DNA from: Mycolicibacterium sp. BiH015
Lineage (GTDB): Bacteria > Actinomycetota > Actinomycetes > Mycobacteriales > Mycobacteriaceae
NCBI RefSeq assembly: GCF_027706845.1
Contig: NZ_JAQGCZ010000021.1
Location: forward strand, 1 to 53,576
Direction: 5' to 3'
Length of the DNA stretch: 53,576 nucleotides
Positions 25,891 to 33,011 of this stretch are shown one piece after another; position 1 is the stretch's first letter, and each line of letters opens with the position of its first letter. The notes under the pieces were generated by a model that saw nothing but the letters and a program-made list of their open reading frames with translations, was not told where the DNA came from and searched no databases. Both the position numbers and the translations under genes were made by a program.

Positions 25891-26717
25891 GTGCCGAGGC
25901 GCCGATCGGAATCTTCGATTCCGGTGTGGGGGGGCTGACGGTCGCCCGTGCGGTCATCGACCAACTGCCCGACGAGGACATCATCTATGTCGGGGACACC
26001 GGGAACGGTCCGTACGGTCCGCTGACCATCCCCGAGATCCGTGCTCATGCGCTGGCAATCGGGGACGACCTCGCCGAGCGCGGTGTCAAGGCGCTCGTGA
26101 TCGCGTGCAACTCCGCATCGTCGGCGTGCCTTCGTGACGCCCGAGAGCGCTACGCGCCGATCCCCGTCGTCGAGGTGATCCTTCCTGCGGTGCGTCGGGC
26201 GGTCGCCGCCACGCACAACGGCCGTATCGGCGTGATCGGCACTGCGGCGACGATCGCGTCCGGCGCCTATCAGGATTCGTTCGCGGCCGCTCGCGACATC
26301 GAGGTCTTCGGGGTGGCGTGCCCACGTTTCGTGGATTTCGTCGAGCGCGGCGTGACGAGCGGACGGCAGGTGCTCGGCCTGGCCGAGGGCTATCTGGAGC
26401 CCTTGCAGCGGGCCGAGGTCGACACCCTGGTGCTCGGTTGCACGCACTACCCGATGCTGTCGGGTCTCATCCAACTGGCCATGGGTGATCACGTGACTCT
26501 GGTGTCCAGCGCGGAGGAGACGGCCAAGGACCTGCTGCGCGTGCTCACCGAACGAGAGTTGCTGAAACCGCATCCCGGCGATTCCGCGCCCGCGGCGCGA
26601 CGCCTGTTCGAGGCAACGGGTGACCCGGACGCGTTCACGGCGTTGGCGGCTCGATTTCTCGGACCCACCCTCGACGGCGTCCGGCCTGTTCAGCGTCACG
26701 TGGGCATAGGAACATGA
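25887..26717 (+). CDS. murI: Glutamate racemase
   Basis: 276 aa. Makes D-glutamate for peptidoglycan. Both catalytic cysteines are present: Cys74 in A-C-N-S-A-S and Cys185 in L-G-C-T-H-Y. G-I-F-D-S-G-V-G-G-L-T-V near the start. ATG 25887 overlaps the rhomboid stop, so translation is coupled. Confidence 0.96.
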   Translation: MSAEAPIGIFDSGVGGLTVARAVIDQLPDEDIIYVGDTGNGPYGPLTIPEIRAHALAIGDDLAERGVKALVIACNSASSACLRDARERYAPIPVVEVILPAVRRAVAATHNGRIGVIGTAATIASGAYQDSFAAARDIEVFGVACPRFVDFVERGVTSGRQVLGLAEGYLEPLQRAEVDTLVLGCTHYPMLSGLIQLAMGDHVTLVSSAEETAKDLLRVLTERELLKPHPGDSAPAARRLFEATGDPDAFTALAARFLGPTLDGVRPVQRHVGIGT

Positions 26718-26775
26718 CGTTCGTCGCCCAAAGCTGCGATGTTTTCGCCATGGCGTTCCTGGGCATGGCAAGCTA

Positions 26776-27549
26776 GTGAGCGTGCGAATCACCGTACTCG
26801 GTTGCTCCGGCAGTGTTGTCGGTCCTGATTCGCCTGCGTCCGGTTATCTCGTCACCGCGCCCGACACGCCACCTCTGGTTCTCGACTTCGGTGGCGGAGT
26901 CCTCGGCGCGCTCCAGCGTCACGCCGACCCCAACGCCGTCCATGTGTTGCTGTCGCATCTGCATGCCGATCACTGCCTGGATTTGCCCGGGTTGTTCGTG
27001 TGGCGGCGCTACCACCCGACGCCGGCCCAGGAGCGCGGCGTCGTCTACGGACCGGCGAACACGTGGGCGCGGTTGGGCGCGGCATCCTCGCCCGAAGGCG
27101 GCGAGATCGACGACTTCACCGACATCTTCGAGATTCGGCACTGGGTGGACAACCAGTCCGTGGAGATCGGAGCGCTGAGCGTGCTGGCCCGTCAGGTGTG
27201 CCACCCCACCGAGTCCTACGGCATGCGCATCACCGATCCGTCGGGCGCCACCCTCGTCTACAGCGGCGACACCGGATACTGCGATCAGCTCATCGAGTTG
27301 GCGCGCGACGCCGATGTCTTCCTCTGCGAGGCGTCGTGGACGCACTCGCCCTCACGTCCGCCGCGGTTGCACCTGTCGGGCACCGAAGCCGGACGCGCCG
27401 CTGCGCGTGCCGGGGTCGGGGAGCTGTTGCTCACCCACATTCCGCCGTGGACGTCGCGCGAAGACGTCATCAGCGAGGCGAAGGCGGAATTCGACGGACC
27501 CGTGCACGCGGTGGTGTGCAATGAGACCTTCGAGGTCTCCCGCTCCTGA
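26776..27549 (+). CDS. Metallo-beta-lactamase fold cyclic-nucleotide phosphodiesterase
   Basis: 257 aa, equivalent of Rv1339, which is reported as an atypical class II cAMP phosphodiesterase. Metal motif H61-L-H63-A-D65-H66, later V-C-H-P-T-E-S-Y and Y-S-G-D-T-G-Y. GTG 26776 (a second GTG at 26782 is possible). Together with two adenylate cyclases in the window it could set cAMP levels. 58 bp after murI. Confidence 0.88.
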   Translation: MSVRITVLGCSGSVVGPDSPASGYLVTAPDTPPLVLDFGGGVLGALQRHADPNAVHVLLSHLHADHCLDLPGLFVWRRYHPTPAQERGVVYGPANTWARLGAASSPEGGEIDDFTDIFEIRHWVDNQSVEIGALSVLARQVCHPTESYGMRITDPSGATLVYSGDTGYCDQLIELARDADVFLCEASWTHSPSRPPRLHLSGTEAGRAAARAGVGELLLTHIPPWTSREDVISEAKAEFDGPVHAVVCNETFEVSRS

Positions 27550-27581
27550 GGCGTGTCTCAGCGACCGGCTAGGGTTGGCCC

Positions 27582-28364
27582 GTGTCCAGACGAGAAGACG
27601 GCCGCCTCGACGACGAACTGCGCCCGGTCACCCTCACCCGCGGTTTCACCACCCACCCAGCGGGTTCAGTGCTGGTCGAGTTCGGTCAGACGCGGGTCAT
27701 GTGCACGGCGAGTGTGACGGAGGGCGTGCCACGCTGGCGTAAAGGGTCCGGTCAGGGCTGGCTGACCGCCGAGTACGCGATGCTGCCCGCCGCCACGCAC
27801 GACCGCTCGGATCGGGAGTCGGTCAAGGGCCGTGTGGGTGGGCGCACCCAGGAGATCAGCCGGCTGGTCGGCCGGTCGCTGCGCGCCTGTATCGACCTGG
27901 GCGCACTGGGAGAGAACACCATCGCGATCGACTGCGACGTCCTTCAGGCCGACGGCGGAACTCGCACCGCAGCCATCACGGGCGCGTATGTGGCCCTGTC
28001 CGACGCCGTCACCTACCTGGGCGCGGCGGGCAAACTGTCCGACCCGCGGCCGCTGTCCTGCGCGATCGCCGCGGTCAGCGTCGGCGTCGTCGACGGCCGA
28101 GTCCGTGTCGACCTGCCCTACACCGAAGACTCGCGCGCCGAGGTGGACATGAACGTCGTCGCCACCGACACCGGCACGCTCGTCGAGATCCAGGGCACCG
28201 GCGAAGGGGCGACGTTCCCGCGTTCGACCCTGGACAAGATGCTCGACGCGGCGATGGCGGCGTGCGATCAGCTCTTCGAGATCCAGCGTGCCGCGCTGGA
28301 GCTGCCCTACCCGGGAGTGCTGCCGGAGTCCGGCGAGCCTGCGAAGAAGGCGTTCGGAAGCTGA
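27582..28364 (+). CDS. rph: Ribonuclease PH
   Basis: 260 aa. Phosphorolytic 3' trimming of tRNA precursors. Visible: F-G-Q-T-R-V-M-C-T-A-S-V near the N-terminus, S-R-L-V-G-R-S-L-R-A, and D-C-D-V-L-Q-A-D-G-G-T-R-T. GTG 27582. Overlaps the likely start of rdgB. Confidence 0.96.
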   Translation: MSRREDGRLDDELRPVTLTRGFTTHPAGSVLVEFGQTRVMCTASVTEGVPRWRKGSGQGWLTAEYAMLPAATHDRSDRESVKGRVGGRTQEISRLVGRSLRACIDLGALGENTIAIDCDVLQADGGTRTAAITGAYVALSDAVTYLGAAGKLSDPRPLSCAIAAVSVGVVDGRVRVDLPYTEDSRAEVDMNVVATDTGTLVEIQGTGEGATFPRSTLDKMLDAAMAACDQLFEIQRAALELPYPGVLPESGEPAKKAFGS

Positions 28365-28969
28365 CCCGTCTACTGGTCGCGTCGCGCAACCCGAAGAAGC
28401 TGGCCGAGCTGCGCCGCGTGCTCGACGCGGCCGGCCTTTCGGGGTTGACGTTGTTGTCGCTCGACGATGTGCCCCCGTTCGACGAGGCACCGGAGACGGG
28501 GGCGACTTTCGAGGAGAACGCATTGGCCAAGGCCCGCGACGCGTACACCGCGACTGGCCTGCCGGCTGTTGCCGACGACTCGGGCATCGAGGTGGACGCG
28601 CTCAACGGGATGCCGGGCGTACTGAGCGCTCGATGGTCGGGGCGCCACGGCGACGATCCCGCGAACACCGAGTTGCTTCTCGGCCAGTTGCGCGACGTAC
28701 CGGATGAGCGGCGCGGCGCCGCGTTCGTGTCGGCCTGCGCGTTGGTATTCGGCCCCGGTGAGGCCGAGTCGGCGGTGGTTCGCGGAGCGTGGCCGGGCAG
28801 CATCGTCCGCGAACCGCGCGGCGACGGCGGGTTCGGTTACGACCCGGTGTTCCTGCCGGCCGGTTCGGAACGAACTGCCGCCGAGCTGAGCCCCGCGGAA
28901 AAGGACGCCGCATCGCACCGGGGCAGGGCGCTTGCGGCGCTGCTGCCTTCGTTGCGCGCTCTCGCCTGA
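28361..28969 (+). CDS. rdgB: Non-canonical purine NTP pyrophosphatase (XTP/dITP)
   Basis: 202 aa. Hydrolyses dITP/XTP to keep deaminated purines out of DNA. Motifs: A-S-R-N-P-K-K-L, F-E-E-N-A-L-A-K-A, V-A-D-D-S-G-I-E-V and D-G-G-F-G-Y-D-P-V-F. There is no ATG, GTG or TTG at the family start; CTG 28361 (T-R-L-L-V-A-S follows) overlaps the rph stop and has GAAGAAGG 10 nt upstream. The next usable codon is GTG 28262, 99 nt inside rph, which would add 33 residues not seen in the family. Confidence 0.92.
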   Translation: MTRLLVASRNPKKLAELRRVLDAAGLSGLTLLSLDDVPPFDEAPETGATFEENALAKARDAYTATGLPAVADDSGIEVDALNGMPGVLSARWSGRHGDDPANTELLLGQLRDVPDERRGAAFVSACALVFGPGEAESAVVRGAWPGSIVREPRGDGGFGYDPVFLPAGSERTAAELSPAEKDAASHRGRALAALLPSLRALA

Positions 28970-30099
28970 GGTCGCGTCACGCGGTGCAGCAGCCAGGCCA
29001 CCGGGACGGTGATGGCCATTGTGGCGACGATGAGGCCGGGCATCGATCCGGTGAACAGCGGCCATCGCAGCACCACGTTCATCGTGAGGGCCATGACCAC
29101 GACGTGCACCAGGAAGATCTCATAGGAGATCTCTCCCAGCCACACCATCGGCCTGCTCGCGAGCACCCGCGCGTAGGAATCCCGGCCCAGCGCGGCGGGG
29201 GCGACCGCCAGCGCCGCGATCGCCGCGTACAGCAAAGACTTGACCATCGGAGTCCACACCGGATCCGGTCCGGCCAATGTGCCCCCGAGCGAGGTCGACA
29301 CCGTCAGGTAGAGGGCGGCAGCAACGGGGATGGCGACGATCGCAGGACAGCGCGCACCCGTCGTTTCAAGAATGGCCAGCGCCATGCCGCCGGCGAACCA
29401 GGCCAGATGAGCGGGGAGCCACATGCCAGCCGAGTTCGGCAGGACGTCGAGCACGGGGACGGCGACGATCCAGATCGGTGAAACGGCAGCGAGCATCGCA
29501 ATGCCGGCCAAGGCCCGGCGGGGGTGCCACTGGCCGCCGCACAGGATGCCCAGGATGAGGAATGCCAGAGCCGGCAGGGCCACGTGGAACGAGACCTCGA
29601 CCGCGAGGCTCCACATCTACGATAGGCCCGTATGGAGCATCGTGCCCAGGTAGTCGTCTTCGTAGATCTGCGTGAAGGTCAGGTGGCGAAGCAACCCTTG
29701 CCAGCTCTGGCCGGGGTTTTCGCCGGGGGTGAAGACGGTGTAGATCTCAAACGCCGCGATCACGGTGACTACGTAGGCAGGCACGATGCGTCGAAACCTG
29801 TGCCAGCTGTAGCGGCGGACCGACGGAGAGCGTCCGTCCTGCGCGACCGCACGCACCCACGGGCGGAACAGCAGGAAGCCGGAGAGCACGAAGAAGATGG
29901 CGACGCCGATCTCGAGGCGCGCGTACATGGTGCCGAGATAGCCGTGCGTCAGGTATCCGGTCGCGAACGCCGCGTGGGTGCCGACGACGAGAAGTGCCGC
30001 GACGGCACGCAGGCCGGTGAGGGCGGGGTCGCGAGGGTGTGCAACGCGGCGCGAGCCTGCCGGGGCGGCGCCGCAGCGCTCGCCGAGGCTGGCTGACAT
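28837..30099 (-). pseudogene. Acyltransferase-3 family membrane protein, split by an amber codon
   Basis: One continuous reading frame of 420 codons interrupted only by TAG at 29619-29617. The upstream part (160 aa) carries L-T-G-L-R-A-V-A-A-L-L-V-V-G-T-H-A and R-F-R-R-I-V-P-A-Y, the OafA/YrhL acyltransferase-3 N-terminus. The downstream part (259 aa) begins M-W-S-L-A-V-E-V-S-F-H, the family block usually written Q-x-W-S-L-A-V-E. TAG stands where Gln is normal: one C-to-T change from CAG. About ten membrane segments in total. The 3' end runs 133 bp antisense into rdgB, so the ancestral stop may also be lost. The two parts could be separate peptides, but neither would be a complete enzyme. Absent from this locus in M. 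tuberculosis as I recall it. Confidence 0.8.
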
Positions 30100-30139
30100 C
30101 GGGTTCGAGTGTAGCTACGGACGCGGTGTTCGCCCCTGG

Positions 30140-30484
30140 CTAGATGCCGAACTGCTCTCTGATGTTCTGAGTCTGAAAGTGCTCGACGATGATGCCGACG
30201 AGAGGGATCGTGCCGGCCAACAGCACCCCGACCGTCTTCGCGATGGGCCACCGGACCTTGACGGCCAGATTCGCGGTGAAGAGCAGGTAGACGAAGTAGA
30301 CCCAGCCATGGACAACGGCGATCCAGCCCAATGAGTCGTCGTTGAAGCCGTACTTCATCACCATCTCGTAGCAGAGCGCGATCAACCACAGGCCGGTTGC
30401 CCAGGCCAGGACGCGGTAGCCGGTGAGCGCTTTGCGGATCGATTCGACGGGCGTGATGGGGGCGGGGGATTCGGGTGCGGTCAC
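30140..30484 (-). CDS. DUF3817 family membrane protein
   Basis: 114 aa, three membrane segments, equivalent of Rv1342c. Visible: L-W-L-I-A-L-C-Y-E-M-V-M-K-Y, then V-V-H-G-W-V-Y-F-V-Y-L-L. Paralogue of 8012-8386. Follows the lprD-like gene by 18 bp, probably one operon. Function unknown. Confidence 0.87.
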   Translation of the reverse strand: MTAPESPAPITPVESIRKALTGYRVLAWATGLWLIALCYEMVMKYGFNDDSLGWIAVVHGWVYFVYLLFTANLAVKVRWPIAKTVGVLLAGTIPLVGIIVEHFQTQNIREQFGI

Positions 30485-30502
30485 GTACCGGTTCCTCTGT
30501 GT

Positions 30503-30877
30503 CTACTGGTGCTTGTTGTCTTCGGCGTCGGCTTTGGCCAGGTCGGCCAGGTAGGCGTTGTATTCGCGCAAGGTCGCGTCGGCGTCGTCGGCCGCCTCTG
30601 CCCTCGGTCGTTCGGGCAGCAGTCCGGCGGGAATCTCAGTGACACTGTCCTGCGCGTGTGCCTCGGGCGGGGCCTCTTCGTAGCGCACGAACTTGAAGTA
30701 GGCATAGAAGCAAAAGCCCGCGAACAGTGGCCACTGCATGGCGTAGCCCAGGTTCTGGAAATCGCCGGAACTGGACTCCCAGCGCGTCCACTGCCACCAC
30801 GCAAGGGCGAGGCAGCCGAGGGCGGCGGCGGTCACCAACAGGATGAGCGCCGGCCTCCTACGCCTTGTAGTGGACAC
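30503..30877 (-). CDS. lprD: LprD-like small membrane protein
   Basis: 124 aa, equivalent of Rv1343c by position. Basic N-terminus, a first hydrophobic segment containing A-L-G-C (possible lipobox), W-W-Q-W-T-R-W-E, then a second membrane segment M-Q-W-P-L-F-A-G-F-C-F-Y-A-Y and an acidic tail. GTG start 30877 overlaps the last 20 nt of the homing endonuclease gene. Whether it is a true lipoprotein is doubtful, because a second membrane segment follows. Function unknown. Confidence 0.75.
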   Translation of the reverse strand: MSTTRRRRPALILLVTAAALGCLALAWWQWTRWESSSGDFQNLGYAMQWPLFAGFCFYAYFKFVRYEEAPPEAHAQDSVTEIPAGLLPERPRAEAADDADATLREYNAYLADLAKADAEDNKHQ

Positions 30878-31637
30878 TCGTCAACGGTACCGCGCGATCT
30901 TTCGGTCCGATGAATTCGTCCAGGCGTGCGGTCGCCGCTCTTCGGTAGATGGACACCGTGTGTTTGTCCGATCGCCGCCACGTTATGGCGAGCCGATCGA
31001 GTGCGCTGGTGAACAGACCGATGATGTCTTCCGACCGATTGCTGAAGTGATAACGGACGCTCATGACGCCGCGGTCGTTGGCAACGACCCGGCATCCGTC
31101 GCTGTGGATCAGCCCGAGGACGAACTCTTCGGTCTCCCGGTCCACGATCTCCTGCTGCCACGGTTCGAGCGCGATCTTGCGGTGATGCTTGCGGCCGGGC
31201 CCGTGTTGGGGAAGCAGGCATGGCCAATGCTTTGAGTAGTGATACACGTCAGCACAGCCTGCTCGCCGCCAATAGACACCGGCGCGCTGTCTCGGAAATA
31301 GCGCATCAACGGCCTCGCGGCACCGCTGAATGATGGCTGGGTAACGCTTATCGCACGTGATGCGGAGTCTGTAGGTTCTGCCGTCACGGTTGATATAGCC
31401 GTCACCGAAGTACAGGCCTAGCAGATATGCGTAAGGGCCCGTCTGTAGCGCTGAGTAATCGTGTTCACCGCCGCAATGGGCAGCGCCGAGGGGCTCGCGG
31501 CGGACAGTTCCGGAGTCGTGGCGCCATTGCCAGACCGTCTTGCGGGGGACATGCGTCTTTCTTGCAATCTCGCAATCATTCAGGCCTGCCAGGATTAGTC
31601 GCTGTACTTCCTCGAACTCATCCCGCGATCTCGTCAT
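30858..31637 (-). CDS. Free-standing LAGLIDADG homing endonuclease with N-terminal HTH
   Basis: 259 aa. A helix-turn-helix of resolvase/AsiA type at about 8-42 (D-C-E-I-A-R-K-T-H-V-P-R-K-T-V-W-Q-W), then two LAGLIDADG motifs: L-L-G-L-Y-F-G-D-G (72-80) and V-L-G-L-I-H-S-D-G (173-181), about 100 residues apart as in single-chain homing nucleases. The acidic residue of each motif is present. ATG 31637; reading further to 31709 would cover the tRNA promoter. It is not inside an intron or intein. Codon use is less GC-biased than in neighbours, suggesting transfer. It abuts tRNA-Leu on one side and overlaps lprD on the other. Confidence 0.85.
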   Translation of the reverse strand: MTRSRDEFEEVQRLILAGLNDCEIARKTHVPRKTVWQWRHDSGTVRREPLGAAHCGGEHDYSALQTGPYAYLLGLYFGDGYINRDGRTYRLRITCDKRYPAIIQRCREAVDALFPRQRAGVYWRRAGCADVYHYSKHWPCLLPQHGPGRKHHRKIALEPWQQEIVDRETEEFVLGLIHSDGCRVVANDRGVMSVRYHFSNRSEDIIGLFTSALDRLAITWRRSDKHTVSIYRRAATARLDEFIGPKDRAVPLTSVHYKA

Positions 31638-31694
31638 GGCCGCCTCCCCTGCCAAAGGCCAACCTAGGGACGAACCCCGACATATTGCGGTTGG

Positions 31695-31700
31695 TACGAT
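31695..31700 (+). promoter_or_regulatory. -10 box of the tRNA-Leu gene
   Basis: TACGAT ends 10 nt before the mature tRNA 5' end, matching the TAnnnT consensus. No recognisable -35. The HEG start (31637, opposite strand) is 58 bp away, so both promoters share this gap. Confidence 0.5.
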
Positions 31701-31710
31701 CGCAACCACT

Positions 31711-31794
31711 GCGGGCGTGGCGAAATTGGTTTACGCGCGGGCTTTAGGTGCCCGTGTTCGAAAGAACATGTGGGTTCGAGTCCCACCGCCCGCA
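31711..31794 (+). tRNA. tRNA-Leu (anticodon UAG)
   Basis: 84 nt cloverleaf with a class II long variable arm. Acceptor GCGGGCG (31711-31717) pairs fully with CGCCCGC (31787-31793), discriminator A. Anticodon stem CGGGC/GCCCG with loop TTTAGGT, anticodon TAG. Variable stem TGTTC/GAACA; T arm GTGGG-TTCGAGT-CCCAC. CCA is not encoded. The gene is uninterrupted. Confidence 0.96.
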
Positions 31795-32003
31795 CACCGT
31801 TCAGCCACGGTCGCCGGCTATTGCTCCGGGGGCTGTTCTTCTTCATGGCTGCCCTCGACCAAAAATGAGGCAAACGCCCCATTTTCGATGCGTCGTCGAT
31901 CCTGCAAAGTACAGGGTGTTTTGCGCTCGCCCGGCTACGTCTCTTGCCGGGCCAGGAGCGCGGACGTGGGGATATGAATGCGATCTGGCGTTGAAGGAGT
32001 GCT
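31795..32003. other. Intergenic gap between tRNA-Leu and the esterase gene
   Basis: 209 bp with no gene or clear promoter. A small AAAATG/CATTTT inverted repeat lies near 31864-31886. AAGGAG at 31994-31999 is the ribosome binding site of the next gene. Confidence 0.5.
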
Positions 32004-33011
32004 GTGCATACACATGTGAAGGGCCGCTCGAGAGGGCTTCGTCGTCTCGCCGCATTCGTCGTGGCGCTGTTGTTTGCGGCGACGGCACTCCTGCAACCGG
32101 CCGCGGGCGCGCAGCCGCCGCAGGGTGCGCACATCACCGGTATCGAACACGTGACGGATCGCTGGGACAAGGTGTCGGTCTTCTCTCCGGCCATGAACAA
32201 GGTCGTCGTCAACGACGTATTCAAAGCGGCCGCCAGTGGGGCCCCGACCTTCTATCTACTTCCGGGTATCGACGGCGGCGACAACCTCGATCCTGGCGGC
32301 AGCTGGGCGCCGGGTACGAAGAGCTGGTTCGGGATGACGGATATCCAGGGCTTCTTTGCCGACAAGAACGTCAACGTCGTCTCGCCGCTCGGCGGCCAAT
32401 TCAGTTGGTACACCGACTGGATCGGTGATCCGGGCAAGCAGTATCAGACGTACATGACGCGTGAACTGCCGCCGCTGATCGACGCCGAGTACAACACGAG
32501 CGGCAAGAACGCCGTGGGTGGCCTGTCCAGCACCGGTGGCACCGCCGTCGACTACGCGGTTCAGATGCCGGGCCTGTACCAGGCCGTCGGCTCTTACAGT
32601 GGGTTCCTCACTCCTGCAGACAATTTCCAGCAGGTGCAGCTGACTCTGATGGGTGGCGGCGCGAGCGCCGAGTCGATGTGGGGGCCGCCCGGCGGTCCGC
32701 TGTGGATCGCGCACGACCCTTCGAAGAATGTCGCCAAACTGGCAGGTGTCGCTGTGTGGGTCGGGGCTTCTGCCTCCGGCGGGGTCGGCACTGTCGACCG
32801 GCTGCCGCCGAACTTCGGACCGAACATCACCGGTGGTTTCATCGAGCGGATCGTGGCGGACAGCACCAAGGTATTCGCCGACAACGCTGCGGCAGCGGGC
32901 ATTCCGATCACCTACGTGGTTCGCCCAGACGGATCACACACCTGGGGGCTTTTCGAGTCGGAAATGCAGGAGTCCTGGAACACCACGATCGGTCCCGCCC
33001 TGGGAGCCTAG
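32004..33011 (+). CDS. Secreted antigen-85-type esterase/mycolyltransferase-like protein
   Basis: 335 aa. Signal peptide at about 1-36 (basic start, long hydrophobic stretch, A-A-G-A-Q cleavage site). Alpha/beta hydrolase with S-P-A-M-N-K near the start, Y-L-L-P-G-I-D-G-G, W-Y-T-D-W, nucleophile Ser in G-G-L-S-S-T-G-G (about Ser175) and catalytic His in D-G-S-H-T-W. These are features of the Ag85/mycolyltransferase family, which moves mycolic acids onto trehalose or arabinogalactan; enzyme activity here is inferred. GTG 32004 follows AAGGAG by 4 nt. Stop overlaps the convergent LuxR gene stop. Confidence 0.87.
   Translation: MHTHVKGRSRGLRRLAAFVVALLFAATALLQPAAGAQPPQGAHITGIEHVTDRWDKVSVFSPAMNKVVVNDVFKAAASGAPTFYLLPGIDGGDNLDPGGSWAPGTKSWFGMTDIQGFFADKNVNVVSPLGGQFSWYTDWIGDPGKQYQTYMTRELPPLIDAEYNTSGKNAVGGLSSTGGTAVDYAVQMPGLYQAVGSYSGFLTPADNFQQVQLTLMGGGASAESMWGPPGGPLWIAHDPSKNVAKLAGVAVWVGASASGGVGTVDRLPPNFGPNITGGFIERIVADSTKVFADNAAAAGIPITYVVRPDGSHTWGLFESEMQESWNTTIGPALGA

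Noticed and set aside
31711..31794. Group I intron in tRNA-Leu linked to the neighbouring homing nuclease
   Set aside because: The tRNA folds perfectly without interruption, and the nuclease gene is outside it on the other strand.
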